From Bacillota bacterium (GTDB lineage: Bacteria > Bacillota > Clostridia > Oscillospirales > Ruminococcaceae), in contig JAEWWW010000047.1 in the NCBI GenBank assembly GCA_023396215.1, forward strand, positions 1-24,997: a stretch of 24,997 nt of DNA. The letters are read 5' to 3'. A model generated the notes under the pieces. The model was given only the letters and a program-made list of their open reading frames with translations, searched no databases and was not told where the DNA came from. Made by a program: the position numbers and the translations under genes. Shown here one piece after another: positions 1-7,595 of this stretch. Every line of letters begins with the position of its first letter. The stretch's first letter is position 1.

Positions 1-501
1 CATCAGGATTATCTGGAAAAGAATCCCGGCGGCTACTGCCATGTGGATTTTTCCGCCCACCCGGCGGCAGCCGAAAAGCCCCGCGACCTTAGCGAGCGGC
101 TCACCCCTATCCAGTACCATGTGACACAGGAAAACGGCACCGAAGCGCCCTTTACCGGGGAGTATTGGGATACCCGCCGAAAGGGCATCTATCTGGATGT
201 GGTAACCGGGCAGCCGCTGTTTGCATCGGGGGATAAGTTCGACGCGGGCTGCGGCTGGCCCAGCTTTACCCGCCCCCTTGCCGAGGAGGCTGTGACCGAG
301 CGTACCGACCGCAGCCACGGCATGACACGCACCGAGGTGCGCAGCAGCGGTGGCGACAGCCATCTGGGGCATGTCTTTGAGGACGGCCCTGCGAAGGAGG
401 GCGGGCTGCGCTACTGCATCAACAGCGCGGCGCTGGTTTTTGTGCCGCTGGAGGAGATGGAAGAGCGGGGCTTCGGAGATTGGATACACCGTGCGACATA
501 A
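1..501 (+). CDS. msrAB: Bifunctional peptide methionine sulfoxide reductase MsrA/MsrB, 3' part
   Basis: Repairs oxidised methionine; MsrA reduces the S- and MsrB the R-sulfoxide. The frame is open from base 1, so the gene starts before the window. The first residues (HQDYLEKNPGGYCHV) are the typical end of an MsrA domain, and after a short linker a complete MsrB domain follows, so this is an MsrA-MsrB fusion. MsrB marks are GEYWDT, a GCGWPSF motif, HLGHVFEDGP and RYCINSAAL. The cysteine of RYCIN (codon at 415-417) is the expected catalytic one. The GCGWPSF cysteine (codon at 250-252) sits where fused MsrAB proteins such as Neisseria PilB have the recycling cysteine. The paired CxxC zinc motifs of other MsrB proteins are absent. 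A strong hairpin terminator follows the stop. Confidence 0.93.
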   Translation, partial: HQDYLEKNPGGYCHVDFSAHPAAAEKPRDLSERLTPIQYHVTQENGTEAPFTGEYWDTRRKGIYLDVVTGQPLFASGDKFDAGCGWPSFTRPLAEEAVTERTDRSHGMTRTEVRSSGGDSHLGHVFEDGPAKEGGLRYCINSAALVFVPLEEMEERGFGDWIHRAT

Positions 502-513
502 TGCAGCCTGACC

Positions 514-545
514 AAAAGCGCCGCCGTGGCTACGGCGGCGCTTTT
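514..545. terminator. Bidirectional intrinsic terminator between convergent genes
   Basis: A perfect 14-bp stem (514-527 with 532-545) and a GGCT loop, with an A-run on the left and a T-run on the right. It can therefore end msrAB on the plus strand and the small membrane protein gene on the minus strand. Confidence 0.9.
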
Positions 546-567
546 TAACCTCTAACAGGCAGACTGA

Positions 568-591
568 GAGCCGCCGTATTAACGGCGGCTC
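568..591. repeat. GC-rich hairpin, sibling of the terminator at 514-545
   Basis: A 10-bp stem (568-577 with 582-591) and an ATTA loop. Its arms contain the same GCCGCCGT core as the stem 25 bases to the left, so the two look like copies of one hairpin. There is only a short T-run on the plus strand. Confidence 0.6.
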
Positions 592-623
592 CTTTAAGTG
601 ATACAAATACGGCAGCCTTCTGC

Positions 624-851
624 CTATTCGTTTTCGAGGGTCTGCTGGGCGGGCTCGTCCAATTCCGGCTCTTCGGCCTCGTCCTCTTCCAGCTCGTCGC
701 CCTCGTAATCAAAATAGTCGTCCAACATTTCGTCGTCAACGTCATCACAGATGACGCATCTTCTGCGCTTAAAATAAGCGACAAGTGCAATCAGCACGCC
801 AATGACCGAAATCAGCAGCGCAATGATAGCAATCAATGTGCTCTTTTTCAT
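624..851 (-). CDS. Small single-pass membrane protein with acidic tail
   Basis: A 75-residue protein I cannot assign to a named family. Residues 5-27 form one continuous hydrophobic helix. It is followed by a basic KRRR patch, a CVIC pair (residues 32-35), and then a tail of about 40 residues made largely of Asp and Glu. It is reminiscent of short membrane-anchored proteins in Clostridia with a charged soluble tail. The gene looks real: a GGGAGGG ribosome binding site lies just upstream of the ATG at 851, and a consensus TATAAT precedes it in the short gap to gpmI. It stands alone, ending near the shared terminator with msrAB. The CxxC pair could bind metal or be redox active, but nothing in the sequence settles this. 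Confidence 0.75.
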   Translation of the reverse strand: MKKSTLIAIIALLISVIGVLIALVAYFKRRRCVICDDVDDEMLDDYFDYEGDELEEDEAEEPELDEPAQQTLENE

Positions 852-898
852 AGTTGCCCTCCCTGCATTGCAAAATTTTGGTTGCCAGTTTACCTATT

Positions 899-927
899 AT
901 TATAGTATCCCTTGGGCAAAAGCACAA
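899..927 (-). promoter_or_regulatory. Promoter for the small membrane protein gene
   Basis: On the minus strand a perfect TATAAT (899-904) has a weak -35 TTGTGC (922-927) at 17 bases. It lies about 50 bases upstream of the ATG at 851, so the gene is probably transcribed independently of gpmI. Confidence 0.55.
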
Positions 928-977
928 TATGCCCGGGAGAAAAGATATTGCATTACCGGCCAAATCTGCCCAAAAGA

Positions 978-2492
978 CTAGGCAAGCAGGCTGGTGCCGT
1001 CCATCTCGGCGGGCTTGGGCAGGCCCAAAAGCTCCAGCATGGTGGGGGCGATATCGGCCAAACGGCCGCCGGTGCGCAGCTTACAGGGGCGGCCCACCAC
1101 AACAAAGGGTACCGGGCTGGTGGTGTGGGCGGTAAAGGGAGAGCCGTCGGGCTCGTACATCTGGTCGGCGTTGCCGTGGTCGGCAGTGACCAGCGCAATG
1201 CCCCCCATTCTATCAACAGCAGCCAGCACCTTGCCCAGACAGGCATCCACCGCCTCAACAGCGGCGATGGCGGCGTCCATCGAGCCGGTGTGGCCCACCA
1301 TGTCGCAGTTGGCAAAGTTGAGCACCACCACGTCATACTTGCCGCTTTCAAGGCGGGCGACCGCTTCATCGGCCACCTCGTAGGCGCTCATTTCGGGCTT
1401 GAGATCATAGGTTGCCACCTTGGGCGAAGCAATCAGCGCCCGGTCCTCGCCGGGATAGGTGGCCTCGACCCCGCCGTTGAAGAAGAAGGTGACGTGGGCG
1501 TATTTTTCGGTCTCGGCGATGCGCAGCTGGGTAAGGTCGTTCTGCGAGAGATACTCGCCCAGCGTATTGGCCAGCGACTGCGGGCCAAAGGCGACCTCCA
1601 CATTGGGCATCAGCGCGTCATAGCGGGTCATGCAGACAAAGTGCAGCGGGAAGAAGCCCTCTTTGCGCGCAAAGCCGTCAAAGGCAGGGTCCACCAATGT
1701 GCGGGTGATTTCACGGGCACGGTCGGGGCGGAAGTTGAAGAAGATGACCGCATCCTCCGGCCCGATGTTGGCGCCGGGGGTGCAGACGGTGGGCAGCACA
1801 AACTCATCGGTGACACTGGCCTCGTAGGAGCTTTCCAGTACATTCACCGGATTCTGGTTTTGGTTTCCCTCGCCGTAAACCATGGCGGCGTAGGCCTTTT
1901 CAACCCGCTCCCAGCGGTTGTCGCGGTCCATGGCGTAGTAGCGCCCAATGATGGTGGCAATTTTGCCCACCCCGATTTTCTCCATCTCGGCCTCAAGCTG
2001 GGCGACAAAATCCTTGCCGGAGGTGGGGGGAACGTCCCGCCCATCCATGAAGCAGTGGACAAACACCTGCTCCAGCCCCTTCTTTTTGGCCAACTCCAGC
2101 AGGCCGTAGAGGTGGGTGTTGTGGCTGTGCACGCCGCCGTCGGAAAGCAGGCCCATCAGATGCAGGGCGGTGCCTTTGGCAAGGCAGTGGTCTACCGCCG
2201 CCACAAGGGCGGGGTTTTCAAAAAAGTCACCGTCAAAAATCGATTTGCTGATGCGGGTCAGCTCCTGATAAACCACCCGGCCTGCGCCGATGTTGGTGTG
2301 GCCCTCCTCGGAGTTGCCCATCTGCCCGCCGGGCAGCCCCACATCCATGCCGGAAGCGCCGATGACCACGTTGGGGTTTTCGGCCAGCATTTTATCGATA
2401 TTGGGGGTTTTGGCAGCCTCAATGGCGTTGCCATATGCGTCTTCACGGATGCCGAAACCATCCAGAATAATTAGTGCAAGAGGTTTTTTCAT
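978..2492 (-). CDS. gpmI: 2,3-bisphosphoglycerate-independent phosphoglycerate mutase
   Basis: Interconverts 3- and 2-phosphoglycerate in lower glycolysis with two Mn ions and a phosphoserine intermediate; cytosolic. The 504-residue length fits the family. ILDGFG near the N-terminus supplies a metal-binding Asp (D11). GNSEEGHTNIGAGR carries the catalytic Ser (about residue 61). DGRDVPP, GRYYAMDRDNRW, NFRPDRARE, NCDMVGHTG and TADHGNAD follow in the expected order. I start it at the ATG at 2492 because an AGGAG lies 8 bases upstream. A TTG two codons earlier would sit almost on top of that site. It begins 22 bases after the tpiA stop, so tpiA-gpmI is a two-gene operon. No clear intrinsic terminator is visible after its stop. 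Confidence 0.97.
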   Translation of the reverse strand: MKKPLALIILDGFGIREDAYGNAIEAAKTPNIDKMLAENPNVVIGASGMDVGLPGGQMGNSEEGHTNIGAGRVVYQELTRISKSIFDGDFFENPALVAAVDHCLAKGTALHLMGLLSDGGVHSHNTHLYGLLELAKKKGLEQVFVHCFMDGRDVPPTSGKDFVAQLEAEMEKIGVGKIATIIGRYYAMDRDNRWERVEKAYAAMVYGEGNQNQNPVNVLESSYEASVTDEFVLPTVCTPGANIGPEDAVIFFNFRPDRAREITRTLVDPAFDGFARKEGFFPLHFVCMTRYDALMPNVEVAFGPQSLANTLGEYLSQNDLTQLRIAETEKYAHVTFFFNGGVEATYPGEDRALIASPKVATYDLKPEMSAYEVADEAVARLESGKYDVVVLNFANCDMVGHTGSMDAAIAAVEAVDACLGKVLAAVDRMGGIALVTADHGNADQMYEPDGSPFTAHTTSPVPFVVVGRPCKLRTGGRLADIAPTMLELLGLPKPAEMDGTSLLA

Positions 2493-2514
2493 GCGCAATG
2501 CTCCTTTCAGCCGC

Positions 2515-3282
2515 CTATTTGGAAGCGGCCTTTACGATGGCGGCAAAGTCGGCCGCCTTCAGCGACGCGCCGCCAATCAGCCCGCCGTCTACATGCTCTT
2601 TGCCGACAAGCTCGTCGGCGTTGGCGGCGTTCATCGAGCCGCCGTACTGGATGGTGATACCCTGTGCGGCTTTTTCGCCGTAAAGCTGCGCCACCACGCC
2701 GCGGATGCTGCCACAGGTTTCGTCGGCCTGGTCGGCGGTGGCGGTTTTGCCGGTTCCGATGGCCCATACAGGCTCATAAGCAATGATAATATTGGCAAGC
2801 TCGGCCTCGCTTACGCCGCCCAGCGCTACCTTGGTCTGCAGGCCGCAAACCTCGTCGGTGATGCCCTGCTCGCGCTGCTCCAGCAGCTCGCCCACGCAGA
2901 GGATGACCTTGAGCCCGGCATCGAGAGCCGCGCGCACACGCTTGTTCACGGTAACGTCGGTTTCGCCAAAGTACTGCCGACGCTCAGAGTGGCCGATGAC
3001 CACATATTTTACGCCAAGCTCCACCAGCATATTGGCGGCAATTTCGCCGGTAAAGGCGCCGGATGCGGCCCAATGGCAGTTCTGAGCCCCGACGGCGATG
3101 TTGCTGCCCGCGGTGGCGGCAACGGCGGTTTCAAGGTTGGTATAAGGCACGCAGACCACCACGCCGCAGTCGGCGCCCGCCACCAGCGGCTTAAGCTCCT
3201 CTATCAGCGCCCCTGCTTCGGCACGGCTTTTGTTCATCTTCCAGTTGCCCGCGATGACCGCAGGGCGCAGCTTTTTGTTCAT
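2515..3282 (-). CDS. tpiA: Triosephosphate isomerase
   Basis: Interconverts dihydroxyacetone phosphate and glyceraldehyde 3-phosphate; a cytosolic TIM barrel. It is 255 residues, the usual length. GNWKMN holds the catalytic Lys (K15), VIGHSERR the electrophilic His (H98) and AYEPVWAIGTG the base Glu (E170). The phosphate-binding YGGSM and DGGLIGGASL are near the C-terminus. The ATG at 3282 is preceded by AGGAGG at good spacing. The frame stays open a few codons further upstream but without a second ribosome binding site. It is first in the tpiA-gpmI operon, with a likely promoter about 315 bases upstream. pgk lies just upstream on the same strand but is separated by hairpins and a terminator. 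Confidence 0.97.
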   Translation of the reverse strand: MNKKLRPAVIAGNWKMNKSRAEAGALIEELKPLVAGADCGVVVCVPYTNLETAVAATAGSNIAVGAQNCHWAASGAFTGEIAANMLVELGVKYVVIGHSERRQYFGETDVTVNKRVRAALDAGLKVILCVGELLEQREQGITDEVCGLQTKVALGGVSEAELANIIIAYEPVWAIGTGKTATADQADETCGSIRGVVAQLYGEKAAQGITIQYGGSMNAANADELVGKEHVDGGLIGGASLKAADFAAIVKAASK

Positions 3283-3596
3283 ATGGTTGCCTCCTGTTGC
3301 TTTATTATGGCAATACCGCACAATTCACGGCTACCGCCTTAAGCACCCTGTCGCTTGCGGATTTTCTGTAATCCTTCACAAAAATCCTCGCGAATACACC
3401 CAGTATTCCCTGCGGTTTTTGTTTTATCTGACGAAAAATCCGCCGGTGCGCCAGAGCACTTAGAACTGTGCTGTATTGCCTTATATCTTTTTATAATTGT
3501 CCTGCCGGGGCCGCCCCACAGACCGTTTCGCCTGCCAAAGGGCCGCACCCAAAGGTTATTACCGGGCGGCTTTTGCGCCATGGTACTACAAATTTT

Positions 3597-3626
3597 ATTA
3601 TAGCACAAAATCAGCCCGGTGGGCAG
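3597..3626 (-). promoter_or_regulatory. Promoter of tpiA-gpmI (extended -10)
   Basis: On the minus strand TGC precedes a perfect TATAAT (3597-3602), an extended -10. The best -35 (about 3621-3626, CTGCCC) is weak, as is common with extended -10 promoters. It lies just downstream of the pgk terminator. Confidence 0.6.
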
Positions 3627-3670
3627 TAGATTTTTTTGCGTTGCAGCCGCTGCGGGGCGGGCAAGGGCAA

Positions 3671-3701
3671 AAATAAAAGGCAGGTAAAACCCTGCCTCTT
3701 T
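3671..3701 (-). terminator. Intrinsic terminator downstream of pgk
   Basis: On the minus strand a 7-bp AGGCAGG/CCTGCCT stem (3678-3684 with 3691-3697) is followed by TTTTATTTTT. It is the only hairpin in this gap with a long T-run on the minus strand. Confidence 0.75.
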
Positions 3702-3743
3702 GGAGTGCCAGAAAACTACCACAACTCAAAGCGATGGGGGTGC

Positions 3744-3814
3744 GGGGGGCGTGCCCCCCATAAAGCCTGTCGACATTTTCGACAGGCTAAAGAGGCAGGT
3801 GAAAACCTGCCTCT
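3744..3814. repeat. Cluster of three hairpins behind pgk
   Basis: Three separate inverted repeats: a six-G/six-C stem at 3744-3759; a 9-bp AGCCTGTCG stem (3764-3772 with 3780-3788); and a 10-bp AGAGGCAGGT stem (3791-3800 with 3805-3814). The last shares its stem core with the pgk terminator about 100 bases away, so one may be a copy of the other. None has a long T-run. They may stabilise the 3' end of pgk mRNA or be a repeat family. Confidence 0.6.
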
Positions 3815-3846
3815 TGCGCGTCATCCCTTGCGGGCTGTAGTTTTGT

Positions 3847-5037
3847 TTACTTATCGTTGAGGCAGGCGATGCCGGGCAGCTCAAGCCCCTCAAGGAACTC
3901 CAGCGAAGCACCGCCGCCGGTGGAGATGTGGGTCATCTTATCCGAAAGGCCGGATTTGACCACCGCGGCCACCGAGTCGCCGCCGCCGATAATGGAAACA
4001 GCGCCGCTGTCGGCCACCGCGCGGGCCACCGCGAAGGTGCCTTCGGCAAACTTGGCCATCTCGAACACGCCCATGGGGCCGTTCCAGATAACGGTGCCTG
4101 CGCCCTTAACGGCATCGCAGAAAAGCTCGACCGATTTGGGGCCGATATCCATACCCATCCAGCCGTCGGGGATTCTATCGGAATCCACCACCTGGGTTTC
4201 GCAGCTCTCGTCGAACTTGTCGCCCACCTTGTTATCCAGCGGCAGCAGAAAGCGGATGCCCTTGTCCTCGGCCTTTTTCAGCATATCCCGGGCAAGGTCC
4301 AGCTTATCCTCTTCGCACAGCGAGTTGCCCACCGAATGACCCATGGCCCGCACAAAGGTGTAAGCCATGCCGCCGCCGATGATGAGGGTGTCTACCTTCT
4401 CCAGCAGGTTGGAGATAACGCCGATTTTATCCGAAACCTTGGCGCCGCCCAGAATGGCGACAAAGGGGCGTTTGGGGTTGTTCAGAGCGCCGCCCATGAA
4501 CTCGATTTCTTTCTGAATCAGGTAGCCGCAGACGGCGGGCAGATAGTCGGCTACGCCGGTGGTGGAGGAGTGGGCCCGGTGCGCGGTGCCAAAGGCGTCG
4601 TTGACAAAAACCTCGGCCAGCGAAGCCATTTCTTTGGAGAGGGCCGGGTCGTTTTTGGTTTCGCCCTTTTCATAGCGGACATTCTCCAGCAGCATAACAT
4701 CGCCGTCGGCCAGCGCGGCGGCCATCGCCTTTGCGTCGGGGCCGACAACATCCTTGGCCATCTTTACCTCTTTGCCCAGCAGCTTGGAAAGATGGGCGGC
4801 CACAGGGGCCAGCGAAAACTCGGGCACAACCTCGCCCTTGGGACGGCCCAGATGGGAGCAGAGGATTACCTTTGCACCCTGCTCCACCAGATATTTAATG
4901 GTGGGCAGCGCAGCTACAATGCGCTTGTCGTTGGAGATAACCCCTTCCTTTAAAGGAACGTTAAAATCGCAGCGCACCAGCACCCGCTTGCCCGAAACCG
5001 AAATGTCCTCAATACTTTTCTTATTAACAGATGTCAT
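3847..5037 (-). CDS. pgk: Phosphoglycerate kinase
   Basis: Transfers phosphate from 1,3-bisphosphoglycerate to ADP, the first ATP-yielding step of lower glycolysis; cytosolic. It is 396 residues, normal for bacteria. The N-terminal substrate domain shows RCDFNVPL, SHLGRPKG, LLENVRYEKGE and VNDAFGTAHRAHSST. The C-terminal nucleotide domain shows ILGGAKVSDKIGV, WNGPMGVFE, GGGDSVAAV and ISTGGGASLEFLEG. I chose the ATG at 5037, which has AAAGGG 8 bases upstream. The in-frame GTG at 5046 would begin inside that site. It has its own promoter and is a separate transcript from tpiA-gpmI, though the three glycolytic genes are adjacent. No gap gene is present in the window. Confidence 0.97.
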   Translation of the reverse strand: MTSVNKKSIEDISVSGKRVLVRCDFNVPLKEGVISNDKRIVAALPTIKYLVEQGAKVILCSHLGRPKGEVVPEFSLAPVAAHLSKLLGKEVKMAKDVVGPDAKAMAAALADGDVMLLENVRYEKGETKNDPALSKEMASLAEVFVNDAFGTAHRAHSSTTGVADYLPAVCGYLIQKEIEFMGGALNNPKRPFVAILGGAKVSDKIGVISNLLEKVDTLIIGGGMAYTFVRAMGHSVGNSLCEEDKLDLARDMLKKAEDKGIRFLLPLDNKVGDKFDESCETQVVDSDRIPDGWMGMDIGPKSVELFCDAVKGAGTVIWNGPMGVFEMAKFAEGTFAVARAVADSGAVSIIGGGDSVAAVVKSGLSDKMTHISTGGGASLEFLEGLELPGIACLNDK

Positions 5038-5090
5038 CTTTGCCACCCTTTCAGCGTATTTTCTTTGTCTAGCAATTAACGACCGAGATT

Positions 5091-5119
5091 ATTTTAAAAC
5101 AACCGCCCTGTTTTTGCAA
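5091..5119 (-). promoter_or_regulatory. pgk promoter
   Basis: On the minus strand TTGCAA (5114-5119), 17 bases, then TAAAAT (5091-5096), about 55 bases upstream of the pgk ATG. Confidence 0.7.
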
Positions 5120-5258
5120 GTTATTTTGCCCAAACAAGCCAAAAAATAGTTCAGCATCGGCAATATCATAAAAATATGCCCGCCGCCGCCCGCATTTGCA
5201 GGCAAAACTGCACCGCCGCCCGGCCCCCGATGCCCCCTGCACACCCGCGGCACAGGGT

Positions 5259-5295
5259 GAAAAAAAGCAGCATCCTCTGGTTTTGGATGCTGCTT
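5259..5295 (-). terminator. Terminator of the arginine operon
   Basis: On the minus strand an 11-bp stem (5265-5275 with 5285-5295) built on AAGCAGCATCC is followed by a run of seven T. It lies 24 bases past the argF stop and closes the operon before the pgk promoter. Confidence 0.9.
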
Positions 5296-5318
5296 GCGGG
5301 TGGCGCCAAAAGGGAGCC

Positions 5319-6224
5319 TTAGCCGCCCATGAGGGTGACCATCACCGCTTTTTGGGCATGGAGGCGGTTTTCGGCCTCGTCGAATATCTCGCCGGCGTGG
5401 GCTTCAAACACCTCGGCGGTAATCTCTTCACCCCGGTGGGCGGGCAGGCAGTGCTGCACCATGGTGTCGGGCTTGGCGGCAGCCAGCAGCTTGTCGTTGA
5501 TCTGGTACCCAGCGAAGGCCAGCTTGCGGGCCTCGGCCTCGCCCTCCTGCCCCATCGAGGCCCAGACGTCGGTGACCAGCACGTCGGCGTCTTTGGCCGC
5601 CTCAAAGACATCCTCGGTGAGGGTGAAGCAGTCGTAGTCCGCCGCGAAATCCAGCACCGTCTGGTGGGGACGGTAGGCGGCGGGAGTGGCGGCAGAAACC
5701 GCCATGCCGACCTTGAGCCCGCCCACAATCAGCGAGTTGGCCATGTTGTTACCGTCGCCGATGTAGCACAGCTTGAGCCCCGCCAACCGCCCCTTGTGCT
5801 CGCGGATGGTCATCAGGTCGGCCAGCACCTGACAGGGGTGGGAAAAGTCGGTCAGCCCATTGATGACCGGGATGCTGCCGTAGCGGGCCAAATCCTCCAC
5901 CTCCTGCTGGGCGAAGGTGCGTATCATAATGCCGTCGAGATAGCGGGAAAGCACCCGGGCGGTATCCTGCACCGGCTCGCCCCGGCCAATCTGAAGGTCG
6001 TTGGCGCTGAGAAACAGCCCGGAGCCCCCAAGCTGGCTGATGCCCACCTCAAAGGAAACCCGCGTGCGGGTAGACGCCTTCTGGAAAATCATCCCCAGCG
6101 TTTTGCCCGCAAGGCGGGGATGCTTAATGCCGTTTTTTTGCTCGTATTTGAGCTGGTCGGCCAGATTGAGCAGCTCGGTAATCTGCTGCGGGGTGCAGTC
6201 CAGCAGCTTGAGAAGATGTTTCAT
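5319..6224 (-). CDS. argF: Ornithine carbamoyltransferase
   Basis: Joins carbamoyl phosphate to ornithine to make citrulline; cytosolic, expected trimer. The 301 residues carry the carbamoyl-phosphate loop STRTR (51-55), HPCQ (129-132), a DVWASMG ornithine loop (from 219) and the HCLPAHR motif with the reactive Cys (258-264). These distinguish it from aspartate carbamoyltransferase. An in-frame ATG at 6248 overlaps the argD stop as ATGA, but it has no ribosome binding site. GGAAGGAAG between the two lies about 10 bases before the ATG at 6224, which gives the usual N-terminus MKHLLKLLD. It is the last gene of the arginine operon. No carbamoyl-phosphate synthase gene is present, so that substrate is made elsewhere. 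Confidence 0.96.
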   Translation of the reverse strand: MKHLLKLLDCTPQQITELLNLADQLKYEQKNGIKHPRLAGKTLGMIFQKASTRTRVSFEVGISQLGGSGLFLSANDLQIGRGEPVQDTARVLSRYLDGIMIRTFAQQEVEDLARYGSIPVINGLTDFSHPCQVLADLMTIREHKGRLAGLKLCYIGDGNNMANSLIVGGLKVGMAVSAATPAAYRPHQTVLDFAADYDCFTLTEDVFEAAKDADVLVTDVWASMGQEGEAEARKLAFAGYQINDKLLAAAKPDTMVQHCLPAHRGEEITAEVFEAHAGEIFDEAENRLHAQKAVMVTLMGG

Positions 6225-6244
6225 CGGTGGTACACTTCCTTCCT

Positions 6245-7432
6245 TCATTCGGCGCGAAGCCCGGCCAGCGCCCGTGCAAAGGCGGCCAGACCCCGGTTAA
6301 TCTCTTCATCGGTGATGGTCAGCGGCGGCAGAAACCGCACCTTGGCCTTGGCGGTGAGGACAATCAGCCCCTCCTCCAGACAGGCGGCGGCTACCTTGCG
6401 GGCGTCCAGCCCCGGCACCTCGACGCCCAGCATCAGGCCCTTGCCGGTGACCTGCCCCACCTGCGGCAGCTTTGCCAGCCCCTGACGGAGGATATCCCCC
6501 TTGAGCACCACCTGCTCCATCAGGCCGGTTTGGGTCAGGCGGCGCACCACCTCGCAGGCCCCGGCGCAGACCACCGGGTTGCCTCCAAAGGTGCTGCCGT
6601 GGTCCCCCGGCCCCAGCGTTCCGGCGGTTTTTGCGCCAAAGAGCACCGCGCCGATGGGCAGGCCGCCCCCCAGCCCCTTGGCCGCCGTTACAATGTCGGG
6701 GCTGATGCCGTAGCTCTGGTAGCAGAAGAAGGCCCCGGTGCGCCCGATGCCGGTCTGCACCTCGTCGGCCACCAGCAGGATATCCCGCTGGGCGCAGAGC
6801 CGGGCCAGATGGGTCACGTAGTCCTCGTCGAGGGGCACCACCCCGCCCTCGCCCTGTATCAGCTCGATAAAGATGGCGCAGACGTCGGGGGTCATGGCTG
6901 CCTCCAGCGCGGCGGTATCCCCCGCAGGCAGGTAACCGAAGCCCTCTACAAAGGGGTCGAAATGCCGGTGAAAGCCATCCTGACCGGTGGCGCTGAGGGT
7001 GGCAAGCGTTCTGCCATGGAAGGAGTTTTGCAGGGTGAGTATCCGGTGCCGCCCGGGGCCGTACTTATCCCGGGAATATTTGCGGGCGGCCTTGATGGCC
7101 CCCTCGTTGGCCTCGGCCCCCGAATTTGCGAAAAACACCTTCTGCATGCCGCTGTTTTCACAGAGCAGGCGGGCCAGCTCGGCCCCCGGCTGGGTGTAGT
7201 AGAGGTTGGAGATATGCTGCACCCGGCCAAGCTGAGAGGCGACTGCCGCCACCCAGCCCGGGTCGCAGAAGCCGAGGGCGTTCACCCCGATGCCGCTGGA
7301 AAAATCCACATACTCCCGGCCCTGCGGGTCGTGGCAGGTGGCGCCGATGCCCTCGGCCACCAGCAGGTCGTACCGGGCATAGGTGTGCTCCACATAGTTA
7401 TCATACTGCTCTTGCACCGTTGTTAAACGCAT
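6245..7432 (-). CDS. argD: Acetylornithine aminotransferase
   Basis: PLP enzyme converting N-acetylglutamate semialdehyde to N-acetylornithine with glutamate as amino donor. The 395 residues show class-III aminotransferase marks: NSGAEANEGAIK (103-114), the HGRT turn (139-142), the cofactor-binding DEVQTG (223-228) and the PLP lysine in AAKGLGGGLPIGA (K252). The related ornithine and GABA aminotransferases have a similar fold; the arginine operon context decides the assignment. The ATG at 7432 follows AGGAGG by 8 bases. Its TGA sits at the start of the short spacer before argF, so the two are almost certainly co-transcribed and perhaps translationally coupled. The gap behind it (to argB) contains a decayed copy of the argB end. 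Confidence 0.95.
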   Translation of the reverse strand: MRLTTVQEQYDNYVEHTYARYDLLVAEGIGATCHDPQGREYVDFSSGIGVNALGFCDPGWVAAVASQLGRVQHISNLYYTQPGAELARLLCENSGMQKVFFANSGAEANEGAIKAARKYSRDKYGPGRHRILTLQNSFHGRTLATLSATGQDGFHRHFDPFVEGFGYLPAGDTAALEAAMTPDVCAIFIELIQGEGGVVPLDEDYVTHLARLCAQRDILLVADEVQTGIGRTGAFFCYQSYGISPDIVTAAKGLGGGLPIGAVLFGAKTAGTLGPGDHGSTFGGNPVVCAGACEVVRRLTQTGLMEQVVLKGDILRQGLAKLPQVGQVTGKGLMLGVEVPGLDARKVAAACLEEGLIVLTAKAKVRFLPPLTITDEEINRGLAAFARALAGLRAE

Positions 7433-7500
7433 GGCGGATACCTCCTTGTAGTTGTTGAAAGATGGGTGTTAGAGGCTGACAGGGGTTGTGGGATGCGCCC

Positions 7501-7551
7501 CTAAGGCTTATAAAACATGGCGCCGATGCCTTCACCGGTCATCACTTTTCT
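7501..7551 (-). pseudogene. Duplicated 3' end of argB (remnant)
   Basis: Between argB and argD the minus strand reads VMTGEGIGAMFYKP then TAG. This copies the true ArgB C-terminus MMTDEGIGTMFL, about 95 bases away. By hand alignment about 36 of 45 bases match. There is no start codon context or upstream homology, so it is not a gene. It looks like a leftover from duplication or recombination at the argB end. Confidence 0.65.
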
Positions 7552-7557
7552 CTGTGG

Positions 7558-7580
7558 TTCCCCCGCCGCAGGCGGGGGGA
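7558..7580. repeat. GC-rich hairpin between argB and the argB-tail copy
   Basis: An 8-bp CCCCCGCC/GGCGGGGG stem with a GCA loop, extendable by a T-G and a T-A pair. There is no T-run on the minus strand, so it is unlikely to terminate transcription within the operon. It sits exactly between the two related argB ends. Confidence 0.6.
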
Positions 7581-7595
7581 ATGCCCTCATAAAGC

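Larger units (their letters stand above)
3283..3846 (-). other. Intergenic region between pgk and tpiA
   Basis: No convincing gene is seen in these 564 bases on either strand; the open frames lack ribosome binding sites and family resemblance. Reading on the minus strand it holds three hairpins and a terminator behind pgk, then the tpiA promoter, then a leader of roughly 300 bases. The leader is long for a glycolytic gene, but I recognise no known riboswitch in it. Confidence 0.6.

Noticed and set aside
912..2474. Long plus-strand open frame (520 codons) opposite gpmI
   Set aside because: It mirrors gpmI, has no ribosome binding site and is His/Gly-rich without family features, as expected for the complement of a GC-rich gene.
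5196..6485. Long plus-strand open frames across argF/argD (also 6227-7426)
   Set aside because: Antisense shadows of argF and argD, which show full catalytic motifs on the minus strand.
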